Assembly: GCA_030141605.1 (NCBI GenBank)
Contig: JAQGDQ010000024.1
Location: forward strand, 825,501 to 885,500
DNA length: 60,000 nucleotides
Source: Tubiluchus corallicola
Lineage: Eukaryota; Priapulida; Priapulimorpha; Priapulimorphida; Tubiluchidae
Direction: 5' to 3'
In this document: in pieces, positions 24,618 to 39,364 of the stretch
Layout: each line of letters opens with the position of its first letter
Position numbering within the stretch: position 1 is the first letter of the stretch
Notes under the pieces: generated by a model
Database searches by the model: none
Told to the model about the DNA's origin: nothing
What the model saw: the letters and a program-made list of their open reading frames with translations, nothing else
Translations under genes and position numbers: made by a program

Positions 24618-25599
24618 AAATTAGACTTAAACAATAAGCATAAACGCATAATTAGTAAAGGTGTTACGCATTTATATAGAAAAGAAACTGACAACAACTT
24701 TAATCCCTCTTTCGTTAAATAATAAAAAAAACACACTCAAAAATTTCAAATTGTACGACATTATTGAAATGGAAAATTAAGAAACCATAAATGCAGATAA
24801 ATGACGAGCTTAGCGCGACGATTTGAGTCAAATGTTATCATCAGTAGTCCTGTCACACCCACGCTCATTTTCCCTCTCTCTAATAAACAAAATGCAACAA
24901 ATATGCTATAACATGCTCTAATTATTACAGTTCCTAAAACTATACTATTGTGACCGAACGTCAAATATCAATTACCAGACAACAACCAGTATCTAATACC
25001 TACGCAAAAAGTGACACCATTATAGTGGTGTGACGGCATGCAAATCTGGCTTCACACATATGATATAAATTAACAGTGAACATAAACGCACAGTGGGATT
25101 CCGAATTATGCACAGGAAATTAACTAGAGTTTAAAAATATCATCCTAAATAACAGCAAAGCAAAGCAAAGCAAGCAACTTCTACGAATACTGACGCACAA
25201 CATGCTTCGTTAGAAAGATTCGCCTCTTTTGACTAGTGAGTTTTAAGCGCCTCCGAAGGTGCCGGAATCAGCACCGACTTGCGTGATAAACATCGAGCGA
25301 AAGCTGCAGTCTGTTACCCTAACAAAACGATATTACTAATCCGAAGTCATGCGAAACCTGAGAGAAGAAACGAAAGCAGGCTAAAAACGTGAAGTTATGA
25401 GAAGTCCTTACCATATAGCAACAACTCGCAGCTCAGACAGCCTTTTCTACCCGAAAAACAGACGAGAAAAGCTAGTAAGATGCTGGAAGAGTTCACAGAC
25501 ATACAACAACATTGTTATTTCGTGTTCCACCGCAGTCAGCCATTCGTAAAGTTATGGATTTTTCCTAAATTAGCAGTATATTTAATACGGCACAATCGG

Positions 25600-25770
25600 C
25601 ATGTGAGAATGCCTATCAATTCGGGACGAGCATGCGCATTCGAGCACACGCGCTTTATTACATCAGGCTGTGTAAATAATACACAGCGACTAAACATAAT
25701 AATATATATACTTATGTGTGTCGCGTGACGACACGAGCGCTCGACCAATCAGGACCGCCGTGAAGTTTGC
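25600..25770. promoter_or_regulatory. CpG-dense candidate promoter with CCAAT box
   Basis: About 14 CpG dinucleotides fall within 25620-25760, a striking local cluster in an AT-rich window where CpG is otherwise sparse. It includes GAGCATGCGCATTCG (NRF1-like core) and ACCAATCAGG (25744-25753, an NF-Y/CCAAT box). About 190 bases downstream on the minus strand is a donor-like TATATG|GTAAGG ending at 25412, so a 5' UTR exon leading towards the ZFHX coding exon 6 kb away is conceivable. Promoter activity is inference. Confidence 0.3.
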
Positions 25771-28589
25771 ACATATTCAATGAGCATAATGAGCGAGAAT
25801 GAATACTGAGTAGCCACTTGTCCGTAATGGTGTTACAAGACGTCACTTCAACGTTTGATCTTTAAAAGCGTATCATTTCATTATTAACGCGCTCAGAATT
25901 CAACTTAACTCGTTCAGCAGGAGTGCGTCAATCCATCTATTAGTTCCTTCGTGCGCTGTCTACATAAAAATATTAAACCAAACATTTTTCGCCATGTTTA
26001 AGCGAACACAAATAAAACCACGCGAACTGACAGTAAGAGTTGTGTTCATTTTTCAGTGTTATTCATTTTTTGAGTAGAAATTCACGAAACTAAACAGTTT
26101 TAACTTTTAACCATCTAAATTATTCAAAGCGTCATTATAACAAAAGCCATGATAAAAATTGCAATCAACATGTATAATTTTATATGACTGCCGGCTAATT
26201 TACATAATGCTACAATTTATATTTTATAATTCATAATTTATATATAATTGATACACGCATAATTGCTCGTGTGTCAGTAATATGCCAACAAACGAAAATT
26301 AGTTTTATACGTGTATCCTTAGTAATCACAATAACCGTGAATGAACTATTTTCCACTGGTATTATACTGAAAAAGAAACATTGCCTCGCTTCGATACACA
26401 AAGTGATTATTTTGAAAACGCTGTTAATAAATCATTTCACACAACATTAAGCAGGTGAAATTGTTGACATGCTAATCTATGTCATACCTTATTATCAGAT
26501 GCGGCCATGCTATCAGTTGTTGTTACGGTAACTACAACGTGTATTAATGATTGTTGAAGGTTTTGTTGGTTGAGATCACACCGCTTTTGTTTGAAAAGGC
26601 ATCTGATTGGAAGAAGTTATCTTTACATGGGAATGGGTACAGCTGAGAAAATATGTCATCATGAAGCCATTGCTGCGCCTGTTTAAAATAGTGCTTGGCC
26701 GACCATGAAGTTTTCATGTAAGACACCATGAATGAAAATACATGTTAATATGCCCTTCTATACCTGTATGATCACCTGGGATTTTATAAATTTCTTTTAA
26801 GACAATCCACTCCTATTATGCAGCTTTGAAACTAATTCTGTTTTATAGCACAATTAGATGCCTTGCATGGGAAACAAATGTGAAGACCGTGCACTCTTAA
26901 TAATAATAATATAAAATGTAAAACAAAAAATGATTTAACTCGATTTCTACTATTATTAAACATCTAAACTAAAAACCACCTAAAACAACAACCAAATGTT
27001 ATCAAGCTTGCCCAAAATTACTCAGCTAACTCACCCCATAAAGAACTTTTTCTTACTAAAAACATGTGAACTACGCACAAAAGCTTTTTTATTCGAACAT
27101 CCAAACTTTGCAATCAAAGAAACACAAAACAATTAAAAATTATATAATATCAAAAGAAGGCCAAAGAAAATTAGGCAAATGAATTGAAAAATCGGCTAAA
27201 CGTTCACAAACAATAAGACATCTTGAAATGTCATTTTCATAAAATAAAAAAAACCCCGAAGACACATAAATGCAAATGTTGAAATACGATTCCAAAATAA
27301 TGAAATGTTTGTTCAAAATAAGATAAAGTTGTGATTTCCGAAGCTTTTGATAGGTTAGATGAGACATAACAGTCGTTTTCACACAATTCAGAACACTGCA
27401 AGACATCGCAAGCCAAAATCCATTACTTGGTGGCAGGTGTTATTCAATTTAGACTGTCATGGCGAGACCAGAATTTCGCTCATCAATGCTATGCATCTAA
27501 GATGAGTTACTGGACCAGCACACGTGGCTTGTCTACGCTTGGATTTAAATATATGCGAGTCAAACAACCATGATTAGCATAGCAAATGAAAAATCCGACA
27601 GCGAGTATCGAACAAGTTCACCCATTCGCTCACTGACCAGTGTCGAAAAAGTTCTACAGCCAATCGTATTCCTACGACAAACTAATATAAAACAATCAAA
27701 GGGAACAACAGTGAACTTCCAGGTGCACAAGAGATCAGAAGCTTTCCCGAAAACGCGTAAATTAAGCAGGACAGTTTTGGACGACGGAATGATGCAGTTT
27801 TCAGTTGCACACGTTCACGTTTGTCGATGATTTAGCAGATTTTTCAAATTATCTATTCATTGCAGTTTCATTGAAGTCTTAGTCACTGCACTAACTTTTC
27901 TCTTTGTTTTTAACCTTATTACTACCTTCTTATTACTCAGCCCTTAGCAAGCCACCAAACAAGAATGTTTTCGCCTTAAATGGTTATAGGTGACTTCAAA
28001 AGCTAATGCTATTGGCATTCCTTCTGAGAGTTTACAACCAGGCACAGAATCACCGATGCAAAACATTCTGGCTGAACTTTTTTCGTTATCTCCAATGTTC
28101 GATAAATTACGTAACTTGATCGGACAGACAATAAAAAATTGAAAATCTCCTCTTTTTCACAAAAGATCATTGGCACATGTCCTAATATTCCATTTAAAAT
28201 ATACAGGTATTTTCCATGGTCATTTACAACAGGAGTGTCATTTTTTTTACAAGAAAATGCTGTTGTTTCCATTTTTTCTCTTGGTCAATGTAAAAATTTT
28301 CTAGGCACAGAACTATACCAACTTCACACACTTTTATGGACTAGGTCCGATACAGTACTTTTGATGACGTTGCACGGATGATATTACTTTAAGCAACATA
28401 GGGAGTGCTTGTATAGCCAACATGGGCACAGGATTGGTACAGGTAGTCAACGTGAATATTTGGCAGCTCTTTAGTACGTCAACACTCTGCACAGCAGCTA
28501 TTTTATTCCATTAAATACTACAGAATAATCAAGCTGAAAATAGCATCGCTTAAAACCCTCATCAAGGGTCGAAATAATTGTAATTATTA

Positions 28590-28720
28590 TGAAGGTAAAA
28601 TTACTTTAATTAGACGCCAATTATTCATAATAGAGACATTTTCTCCTCGCGAACTAATTTATCGTAATTACTGGCGTAATTATGCAATAATGAACGATTA
28701 ATTCTCTAAGAATGACACGA
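28590..28720. promoter_or_regulatory. TAAT-rich enhancer-like block
   Basis: About 110 bases carry AATTATTCATAATAG, CTAATTTATCGTAATTAC and GTAATTATGCAATAATG; there are at least six homeodomain-type cores and no simple repeat. Confidence 0.25.
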
Positions 28721-31700
28721 CTTTTGTGCACTGCGGGGGGAAAGGAAAATACAAATCACAAACTTAGCATTCACAATGTCCATCACGATCTAAGAACGAA
28801 ACTATATCACACCCAGTTTTGAACAGATAGTACATAATAACATTTAATTTTGCGTAATCACATCCAGAAAATCTCTTAAAAAAGAGGAGAAAACAAACCA
28901 CGATGCCTTGAGATGGGTTGGTTTGTTAACGAATAACTCGGTTCTAGTTCATAAGTTTATACTGTAACTTTTCTAGCTTCTGTAAATTGATAAGACCCAA
29001 TCATTTCTACGCCAATAACTATTAACGCAGAAAGGCAAACAAAAGACAAAGCAGATTTCATTTAAACCAGCTACCATTATTATCTAAATGTTTTTTTAAA
29101 TTTGTTTGAAAATCTTTTACCGTTTGGTCGCCTAAAACCCCAGTGGCTTTGCCAACCATTCGCGGCCTGTTCGCATGCCTTCCGTGCACTATATACAAGG
29201 TAATGAAGGTCCCTCTCTCATCTCTGGCATATCTCATCCTTTGCGTATGGAAAGGCCTTATTAAGAAAGGTTCCATGAAAAAATACTTTGTTTCTGAGTT
29301 TTTGGACACTGTGATTTCTCAGCACTGTAAGGCAAATTTTCACTTTTGCCAGATTTTTTGGGACTAATTTTATAATTTTATCTTAAAATTTGTGTTTTGG
29401 TGAAACGCATGTTTGATAATCCTGACCGGAAACCTTCTCATATTTGAGTTTCAAAACAATTCGTAAGACCGTTCATAAATCATACGGGCAAAGCGAGAAA
29501 TTAAACTAATTTCTGCGTTTACCTGACACACGATTCACAGAAATACATCGACACAACTCGTTTACCTTCGCAGAATTATAATCAACATCTTCCTGCTTAG
29601 CATGTTGCTGCATTAATTGCGCAGAGAAATATCTCATTACTGTCATAATAAAACAAAATTCTTCGTATTTCCACAATTACCGCCAAATTACACTTGATGT
29701 CACTCGAAGTCGTATACATACAGAAACTTTAATGTGAAAAAGCCTTGCTTTTGCGCTCATTAACAAAGCGCAGGGAAAAAACACTTACAATAGCAGTGTT
29801 AAAAGCGGCGAATAATTGCTGAGCACAGGCAGTGATAAATAAACCTAACATGAATTAACTGCAAAATCTGAACAGAATGCATCGCAAGTGAAAATTGAAA
29901 ATGGACTGCCCTGCACGAAAATTGATAAGACTTCGGCCAAAAGAAGTTGAACAACGCGTTGGACTGGTCAAGATAGTAGTTGCAGGTTGTACTTAAGTTG
30001 ATAGCCAGATATGGGTCACCCTTCCAGGTCCTGACATCATCATTACCCCTGAACACTATCATATTTTGTTAATTCTAAGTGTCTAATCACTTTACCTAAA
30101 TAGAAAGCGCAAGTGCATTTTAGTTTTGTAACTAAACTCAGTCGACAGATATTAAACTCATACAATTTTTTGGTTGAAGCATAATTCGTCAAAAGAGTAA
30201 TGAATTGGGGTACCATACTTATTTAAGCCAATGTACCGAAATAGGTAAACAAATATATTTGTTTTCTAGACTCTATAATTCCTTAACAAAGCAATGAATT
30301 AACACTCAAATTCTATTTTTTCACGTCACAGAGAATTCTGCTTAGGCAACAAATGCGCGAAAGGTATTGACCTTAAGACCCCTGAACCGATTTTAAAACT
30401 TGTAAATACTGAAAAAATGAACATAAGAGAGAGAATTTAGATGCTAGTACACGTATAAGCATAGAGATGGCACTTTTCAAACATCTCCATAATTTCCCTT
30501 CCAGAATCCAAATGTGGATGAATCCCTGCCAGCTGGTGAGCAAAGATCCAGGGGGAGCCTCCTTACAGCACCAGTGCAACAAAACCTCGCCACTGCCATG
30601 AACAAACAATTGCAATGGAAGCCAGCCGTGATTACAATTTACAGATATAAAATTTTCATGTACCTCGTATCATCTTAAATATAGTACAGGTACATTAACT
30701 GAAAAATGGTCAAAAGTCGAAACATGTATCAATTTTAAAAGAAAATAAAACGTAACCCCCTTGGATAAAACCACTAAGCTTTCAGAACCTCAATTCTTGA
30801 AACAGTTAACGTCTGAAATTAAAGTTTAGTTCTTCTTTCTGTCCACATAAAATGAAAATCATTTAAAACCCAGTACGATGCAAGGAAGTTTTTGTTAGGA
30901 CGACAAATGATGAAAACACACGTCTACCCGAGTTCGAATCGAGAATCTCCAATTATTTAGGCTACCTGATTGCAACCATGGCTTCAATGCATAACTTTAC
31001 ATAAACGAAGGATTTAAATATTAACTTAATACCTACACATTACAATTAATTAATTAACCGTAACACATCAAAATACATCAGGAAAGTGTAAAAAGATCAG
31101 TACGTGGAAATTTGCGTGTGCTGGAGCGAAGGGGTGAACAATAACATAATATTTTAAATGATCATAACATTTAAAATCAGCACATCAACAAACAAAGATT
31201 TTAAATCTTGGCAGGCACCACAATTTCTCATACATGCTTCTTATTACCCATTTTCAATGCACGCGCACTCATTCACTGCAAAAAAGAATTCTACTGAATA
31301 ACATAAAGCTTACATTATACATGTAAAGAAAAGCCTACTACAGTCTCTCTTTTCCAACAAGCATCACCTCTTCTACAACTAATCTGCATCCCAAATCACT
31401 GCAGGCTGCAGAGTGCAGTCTCCCACTTAATGACATCATTAAAACAAAAACCGACGATCGCACATCACGCGTGCATGGTAGCAGCCTAGACTGTGCATAA
31501 TCTATCGTCGAAAGCAATCAGCCCCAAAGTCATGTGGAAAAAAATGTAGGTCAATTCATTAACAGTCAATTACGGAAATACATTACAGTTATCAACCGAC
31601 AGTTCGCCAACATGATTTTACAGGGTCTGATCAATACGTGGAAGGCATAATGACATCTCATCGAATGCACAATGTTGTACATGTATACAAACTAAGACAA

Positions 31701-31947
31701 GACGGTAGTAGTGGGAGGCAGAACAACATGCAATCTGATCGCAGTAATACTTACGCTCTCAACTTGATGTCGGGATTCCTCAGCAAAGCAACACAGTTTA
31801 CACTTCTACACACAGTTACTAGCAGTTCTCATGCTTTTGGATGTTATTTTGGAACGTCTCTTGCAGCTCAAGCCTGTCACACAGCCTTACATAAACCCAA
31901 TTGTACACGCAGCCGATAACTATTATAGACGATTACTCTGTATTTGC

Positions 31948-31961
31948 CCACCATAGGGCGC
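31948..31961 (+). promoter_or_regulatory. CTCF-like site
   Basis: CCACCATAGGGCGC matches the core CTCF consensus (CCASYAGRKGGCRS) at 13 of 14 positions; the G at position 7 is T. Confidence 0.3.
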
Positions 31962-34900
31962 TACCATACGCCCACAATGCACTCTCTATATAAATCTACG
32001 TTTCAGGAGTCGATTGAATTGCTCAAAAAGAAGTGATAGCACTAAGGCTCAGAAGGGTAGCGAATTGAGCTTATTTACACAAGAGACGAGTGTTTATAAA
32101 CTCCTCGCATCTCCGTGACTGAGGGGATTAAAATTTAACAATTCTCGTTTCAAATAAATTAACAACTCAATTTTGTAGGTCTTCTTCCTTCATTCTACAA
32201 AAACAGGACGTTTTTGCAATTAAAATGTGTTTCTCAGTAGACTAGAAAAGTGATGTGCTAAGCTCAAGAATTATTTTGAAATCGCAACACCGTATAACAT
32301 GCTTACTATGTGCATTCTTTTTTATTTACATTCATTCAGTCAATGCGTCAATATTTTAATTTTCCGTTTTTAATTAAATCGCTGAATTTTCAAAATCGAA
32401 AAACACGATTAAAATAACTATAGGATTATTGCTCCCTTTTTAGTCAGCGAATTGCCAGAAAGCTAACTTAAAAGTAGTTCACCAAGTAATTAAATGTACT
32501 TTGATGACAAAGGCAACCCGATAAAATCAGTAAACCACTACACTAGCAATAAGAACAGGGCTGTCTTTTAATTTCCACAAATTCAAAGTAAAACGATAAA
32601 CCAACACATTTTACATTTTCACTTAAACCCCGGCAGGTTGAAAGCAAGACAAAAGCATGATATTTTAATCATAATTTTTATGATTAATATTAAACGAGAA
32701 TGGAGCTAAAAACATTTGCAACAAAACATAACAATGACTAATGAAATCTTGCAATGCGCCGCCTAAAGGAAGCTGCGGAGCTCTTAAGAGATGACATTAA
32801 TTGTAGGCAGCGCACATGCAAATGTTACGCTGACTGGGGAACTAGATCAGACATAAATGGACTATCAGCCATTGCAAATTCTCCGGCGAATTAAACCAAA
32901 ACTAAGAAGCAGAATACGACTTGGCAGTGCCAGAGCCATCTACAGGCCGCTTGCGGGAAACTTTCGGCTGACATTTCATGAGAACAGAAAACTTGTAAAA
33001 GCTCTTTTTCTCACTCCTCTTTTCGCAACGAAAGAGTGGCTGATCAACAGCTAAACAGAGTTTCATTAATATCGCGAAAAATTTAAAAACTGATTATGAG
33101 ACTGTGTTTTATAATAACGAAGTAAGAGCTTTTCTTTTCGCTGTATAACTATATATTAAACGAATCATACTGAGTTAGCGTGACGATATTAATTAATGAA
33201 ATTGTCCAAAAAATAGCAATTTTGTTTTACCCGCATAAACAAATTTAGTTTTTCAACTACAACAACATGCATATGACATTTAATTCACACACTCAAATTA
33301 AGACGACATTATAATGACAAATTCTAGTTTAATTCAGGCTCTTATCATCATAATTACAATAAATTTAGCAGTGAACAGCTTACAAGTTTAGTCTGTTCTT
33401 TCCACCCACATAACTAAAATTCACAACGTAAATTTGATAAGAACTAGGAAATGTTACCGCAAACCAGCTAGCCAGTTTCATCCCGTTAGCTACCCTTAAC
33501 ACAAACGTATTTTTTAAAACTTTACGGTCCTTGTTGTAAGACTGGCTCAGCCTAAAACATCAACGGAAAGAAAACCAGTTTTCAATAGAATCGCCGTAAG
33601 TTTTACCTGAGTAATCGCTCCTATTCTCCACGCTGCCTGTCACTCAAAGTGCACAAAAGACGGAACCTTTTACCTGTTATTTTAACTATGGCTCTCCATT
33701 GGTGTCTCCAATATAGGAAAAAACCCGGTCAGAATTTTCACGCGAGGAATTTCAAAGAAAGAGGAATGGCCAAGTATGCAACAGTTGCCTGTACAAGACA
33801 GACTGTAACAGCTAAATTTTAACAACGAACAGAAGCTTTCAGAACGTAACCAAACAAAATCAAAAGCTACTTGATAAATCAACAACCATTAAATTAATGC
33901 TGTAGCAAAAAAAGGTTATCTTCCAGAGATTAACATTTTTTCTTCTGACAGAAAGTTTAAGGAATGTTTATGAAGTTCAGAGAAGTGAAAGTAATAGGAA
34001 ATGTTAAACGGAAACTGAAATAAAAAGCGAACAGAAACAAGTGAAGAAATTTCCAAAACGAAATAAAATTATATATAATCGATATTTAAATACAGTCGAT
34101 ATAAATTAGTCGAATAAAGATCTTTCATTAAAAAACAAATACGAAAAAACATATATTTTAAAGTCTATTACATTATTGTGAAAAACAATATGCAAATTCT
34201 TCAAAAAAGTAATTATTTTATGGCGCAAACCAAACCGCCTAACCAAAGTTATAAATGCCACCTTTAAGATCTCAATAAGAGTAAATGCAAGCAGCAGAAC
34301 TAAGACAGCCGGTTGTTGCTAGTCACAAAGATTTGGCAAAAGATTTATTGCATTCCTGTTAGACAGTCAGGCTAAAAACGGGTAATCAGGCACAGTAGAA
34401 TTTTTTCTATAAACTGAGAAACGATAAAAAATACTAGGAATAACAAACTAATGAAACAATGTATTGAAGATGCAGCTTCTTTGCCTAGATTAAGCACCAC
34501 AAAAACGTCATATTAATTCTTAGTTTGGTGGCTTTCATAAGCTACATGCTCAGCCAAGAAAAAGCTCAACTAAACAAAAGTGCAAAAAATCTTGGGAGCT
34601 ACTGTCTGCGACGAAATGAAATGGTTTTATTAAAGGCAAATTTTAAAAGTAAATTGTCAGATAAAGTGTCAAATAAACGATCGTCTCGCAAAACAAGTCC
34701 TTTGACATAAGGTCAACAAGGAACGGAGGTCAGTGAATGTAGACTGCATCTACTGTGTTTCTATGGGGATCACCCGCCTTGCTAAATCAGTTCAGTGGTT
34801 CTGTGTACACCCCTGACATTTAACTGGCATTGGTGTGGGTGAGCCACTACGTCCCCAATAAAATGGACAGTAAAACAAAAACAAAATCACATTCTGAACT

Positions 34901-35562
34901 TCAAACAACCATGTAAACCCCACAGCATATAATTCTATAAGGTCTGTGGTGGTCCTTAAAAATATTTTCTTTGCCATGTAACTAATACAACAAATAGAAA
35001 CCCACAAATATATTCATTGGAACTAATGCATCTATTAATGGGCGGGCCGGCATCCTACTTGATTGATAACTAATCACTGATTAACATCTGGCCAACAAAG
35101 AATAGTCCTGGGACAATTTTTCCATATTGAGTACTCAGCATGGTCACGAGAATGTCAGTTCAGAATGGATGGAATAAGACAAACTAATAGCCCATGGTAC
35201 AAACTACAAAAGCTGGCAATTCTTAGAAGTAACTAACATAGCTAAGCATAATAGGCGCATGCTAATAAACATGATTTCATGTATGTGTGGGTAATCTTCC
35301 TAGCTTAATATAAATTATAAATTCGTTGTATGAGTACTAAAGGCAAGGAATGACTGTTAATTGAATGTGAATCACTCTTCATGCAAGGCAGTTATTAATA
35401 TTTACATGTACACTTATCTCCAAGCCACTATAATCGATCCACAGCTTTAAAAGCTAAAATATTATGCTATCCAGTATACTGAACAGCAGATAAGTGCATT
35501 GTAACGCTTTTATATTTATAAAAAATCGCAATTATGATATTGTAAAAAACAGAAATACAAAC

Positions 35563-35621
35563 CTTCATTTCTAAATGACTTCCTTTCTTGGCGAAAAATC
35601 TGAGTTTGGAGATGATCATTC
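35563..35621 (-). other. Candidate non-coding 5' exon (59 nt)
   Basis: The minus strand shows a strong acceptor (T-rich tract then TTTTTGCAG|G) at 35622/35621 and a moderate donor GAAATGAAG|GTTTGT at 35563/35562. Strand and position suit an internal 5' UTR exon of the ZFHX transcript. The interval is less AT-rich than its flanks. There is no coding evidence. Confidence 0.25.
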
Positions 35622-35819
35622 CTGCAAAAATAAAAATTAAATGTGATTACAAAACAAACACTTAAAAAGCGTTAAAGTTGACAATAACTCGCCACATTCA
35701 AATCGCTTGGCATTTAACGATACATACAAACAAGGAGACCAGGAGCTAAGGCAACATAAAAGCCAACAGACCAATACACGACTGCCAGGTAATATTACAG
35801 TAACAACAATAATACAAAC

Positions 35820-35896
35820 TATTATTATTATTATTATTAATATTGTTATTATTATTATTGTTATTATTATTATTATTGTTGCTGTTGTTGTTGTTG

Positions 35897-35934
<38 letters not shown>

Positions 35935-35957
35935 GTTATTATTATTATTATTATTAA
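35820..35957 (+). repeat. (TTA)n microsatellite with a central (TTG)n block
   Basis: About 138 bases of ATT repeats interrupted by GTTGTTGTT at 35878-35900. It lies about 200 bp upstream (minus-strand sense) of the candidate exon at 35.6 kb. Confidence 0.97.
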
Positions 35958-37751
35958 TTGTTGCGACTTGGGCAACAATCCACCTAATTACCTAAACAGT
36001 CCGTTTTCTGTGTAAACTAACGAAGTTTTCCTGCAATTAGACCCAAGCTTCATATAATGCACATGTATAATTTTCTCCAAGAAAAGATTTTGTTTATTTG
36101 AGCTCGGACACAGACGAGTGATTTCATATTTTCTCTAAAAAAACACGTCTGCCTATGACACAAAAGATGCGAAGTCGCTTCGTTAGGGCAGTCAGAATCC
36201 TGGACAAAATGAAAGAGTAATTTGATCACCAAATACTACAGATTATCATTTAGCTGCACAGAAAAAGAGGAAGAAGATAATTATTCTGATGGCGCACGAT
36301 TGAGAGGGAGATGATGAGAAATGTGTATGGCTAGAAATAGCAGTGTTGAAATTGAACATGTGAAGTGCATCCAACAAACGAGTTTACCGTAAAAAATCGA
36401 AAATCGAAGATGACTTTAAGGAAATTTGATACAATCTAGCAAAAAAAACAATAAATCGCTTGTTATCATTTTAGGACATCACTGAAGATCAGGATACTAT
36501 GTCTAGTTATTGGTTCAAGAAAACAATGGACTCGTACGAAAGTTTAATGAATAGATCATTTATAGTCTGATTCTGAAATTTGAAAGAAAAAACTTAAAAC
36601 TAAAATTCAGAAAGAAACTCTCGCTGACCACTTAGTGACTGACCCAGCACATGTTGGATTAATTTAATATCAATGCAAGTTATATGTGGCATATAGCTAA
36701 TGTAAGAAAGTCCAAGACAGCAACAGTTACATGCATACAAGCAGACCATCAAAGTTCATCAGTTAAAAACTATGTATCAAATGTTTAGTTGTTCGTTTGA
36801 AGCTAATTCTTGCTCAACTAGGTCTACAGCCCAGCAGCTGTAGGACTCCAAAATAACATGCGGCTATAAAGCGGGCACCTGCACAAAAGCAGTTACGCTA
36901 GTAGACAGGTAAGGAAAACATAAGCGTACAATAATGACACGTTTACCTTGTTCTTCAAGGAATGGGGGGCATTGTTATAAAGGGGTAACAGCCTGTGTGG
37001 ATAACAGCGAAGAAATTGTTTTACCTTTGGTTTTTTTAAGTAGTACTAACAAAAATGTTGCTCTTTCCTGTTGCAAAACGTGTGAAAACGTTTGCTGCGC
37101 ATTATTTCAATGGAAATGAAATGAAAGCATTCGAACCCGAAACACCGCGTTGGCTGAAAACAGAAATCAGCTCAATGACCCATGGAAATTCTTCGCTGTC
37201 ACGCTACAGGTATGTATTTCTGGTGAACTGCCTCAGTAATAGCTTTAATTAAAAATTATTTTACTGTAACGGAAAGTTGTTTTCTTTTTAATTCAAAAAA
37301 ATAATTTACGCACAAATATTAGACTTGTAACAATCGTAGCGGCTCTGATTTTATCACGAAAAGCCGCTTCTTTTTAAATAATATAACAATTGTAAAAAAA
37401 GTAGCGGCAGTTAGTCGAAGTTTAACTGGTTTAATGCGAACTAAATAAACTAAAAGCAAGCTTGAAATGCAATCATACTGCCATAGAGAAATCTATAATC
37501 GTACTCATACATATCCCCTTACAGCAGCATCCAGCAAGGACAGATGGCGAAGATATTTATTGTAAGCACTTCAGTAAAAACAAATTTACTAAGTTATATA
37601 TATATATCTGTTTATGTACACGGTAATGAAGCTATTTGAATGTTTCAAACTTAGTGTTGAGTCGAGTCGAGTAAGCCTTACTTCTGCTATCAAAAGCATT
37701 GCTCAGTTTTAATTCTTATCTTATAGCTTCGATTTTAAAATACGCCAAAGA

Positions 37752-37781
37752 CTTTCTGTAAATTCGTTGCATTACAGAAAG
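37752..37781. repeat. Perfect 10-bp inverted repeat (hairpin)
   Basis: CTTTCTGTAA and TTACAGAAAG are separated by 10 bases. No T-run or gene context suggests a terminator; it may be a remnant of a transposon end or chance. Confidence 0.8.
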
Positions 37782-37989
37782 GACGAATTCCCAATAGCAG
37801 AGACTAATTCCATCAAAGTGCAAAGCCTTAGACTGCCTGGCGTGGGATGATGAGGACGAAAGGCAAATACGTAACGTAAAAAAGGGGATTTTTTTATAGG
37901 ATACATGATTTTACAGAATCAGAATCTCCTCAGTATTTTAACAGCAAGTGGTTAAACTGGCACGGGTGACAATGGGTTCAAAGGTCTAT

Positions 37990-38002
37990 GGGGGGGGGGG
38001 GG
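37990..38002 (+). repeat. G13 homopolymer
   Basis: Thirteen consecutive Gs, immediately followed by GGATTAG-containing tRNA-Leu-like text (CTGAGTGGATTAG, CTCAAGACTCTC) that may be an eroded tRNA-derived element. Confidence 0.9.
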
Positions 38003-38191
38003 CTGAGTGGATTAGTATGGGAATTACCTCAAGACTCTCATGAAGCGCCCGTGCTGTTAGAGCCTAATTTTGAAAAAAACGCATCAAATTGACAGAATCA
38101 GCTGTGCTGTTTTATACTTCGGCAGAGATTTGAACTTATTTGTCGGAAAGTTGTGGTTGAAAGGGCTAAAAAGGCCGTTTAATATAGATTT

Positions 38192-38211
38192 AATATATAT
38201 ATATATATATA
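38192..38211 (+). repeat. (AT)10 microsatellite
   Basis: Pure AT dinucleotide run. Similar shorter runs lie at 6026-6044 and 37595-37608. Confidence 0.9.
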
Positions 38212-39364
38212 GTTAAGCTCGCAGTAAACATAAAAGCTTTCTAAAAAATCAAAAATATTATCCAAATATTACCGGCTGAAAGTAGGAGCCTTGCCTTTCT
38301 CCCAAAGAAGCAGTATAAATAATATGAAAAAGTCTCCGTTAAAAACATTGGTCAAAGTGGCCCCAAATCGAAAAACACAGCGACATGCTTTATTTGATCA
38401 CACCAACAATTTATGTAACTACAACGCTAGACGAGTAAATCGTATTTATGACAATGAACTGTTCATCACAGCCTTTTTTCGGCCACGGGTCATTGAAACA
38501 CATTAGTCCTCAAACTTATTTATAATTATTGTATAAGTGGATAGAATTTTTTATCATTTTCTTCATTGACGACAAATAATTGAATTCACTTTAATCATCC
38601 ACTATATTCAAATGCAACTGCAAAAGCAAACAGCCAAAAATATCTTTCACATTAACTCCAACAACAATAGACTACCTGCCTTAATTTGATACAACATATT
38701 CATGGGATATGTCGCGTTTACTTCACCAATAGATACACACTGATTTTTCACCTAAAACTAGTTTCAAGAAATATACGTCTTAGTACATGTGTACAATATG
38801 GAAGGCAAAAAATTTTAAAATAAGCTCGAGCACTTTCAAGGCATGATTGGCACTTAGGCACAGCGTTCAATGAACATAGTACAAACACTAAAAATTGTCA
38901 ACAGCAAAAATTGTTCTGATAATATGTTCGGAAACCCTTTAGCATTTTCTAGGTTTGTATTGTGTAGCTCAGTAGCTGCACGTTTAAACAAGTGTGTTAA
39001 TTAAGAAAGTGAGACACTTTTAAATAAGTGCAACTGGTAACATATCAACCAAGATGTTAACTTAAAAAAACTATCTGTAATCAGCTAGTTCTCAGGTGTT
39101 AATGACGCTTATAGATCACGTGGCGAGTGTGTTTTAATTACGATTGCACAATCCTAAACGTATAATGAAAAATAGTATGGATTGCACTCAGTGTGAACTC
39201 AAATTGTGCAGCTCTTAACTTGAGACATCAATAATAAATAATTTCATACAGCAGTTATGTGTCGCCTGCATCTGACCAGACAGTAAAGACTGTGAAAATA
39301 TTACCTAGACAAAGACTTTTCTTAAAGGCAGTTAACTGCAGCGAAAGATGCGACACGACCTACT

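Noticed and set aside
29058-29309. 83-codon minus-strand frame with basic residues
   Set aside because: No recognisable domain, weak start context and no splice partners; it is compatible with chance or an old repeat.
31638-31919. 93-codon plus-strand frame
   Set aside because: No homology that I recognise, on the opposite strand to ZFHX, and with no promoter or splice support. A minus-strand donor-like site (GAGC|GTAAGT, 31747) inside it was also judged too weak alone.
35637-36015. Hydrophobic Ile-rich frames on both strands that look like membrane proteins
   Set aside because: Artefacts of the TTA microsatellite. The GAT tracts at 6.3 and 46.0 kb give similar false frames.
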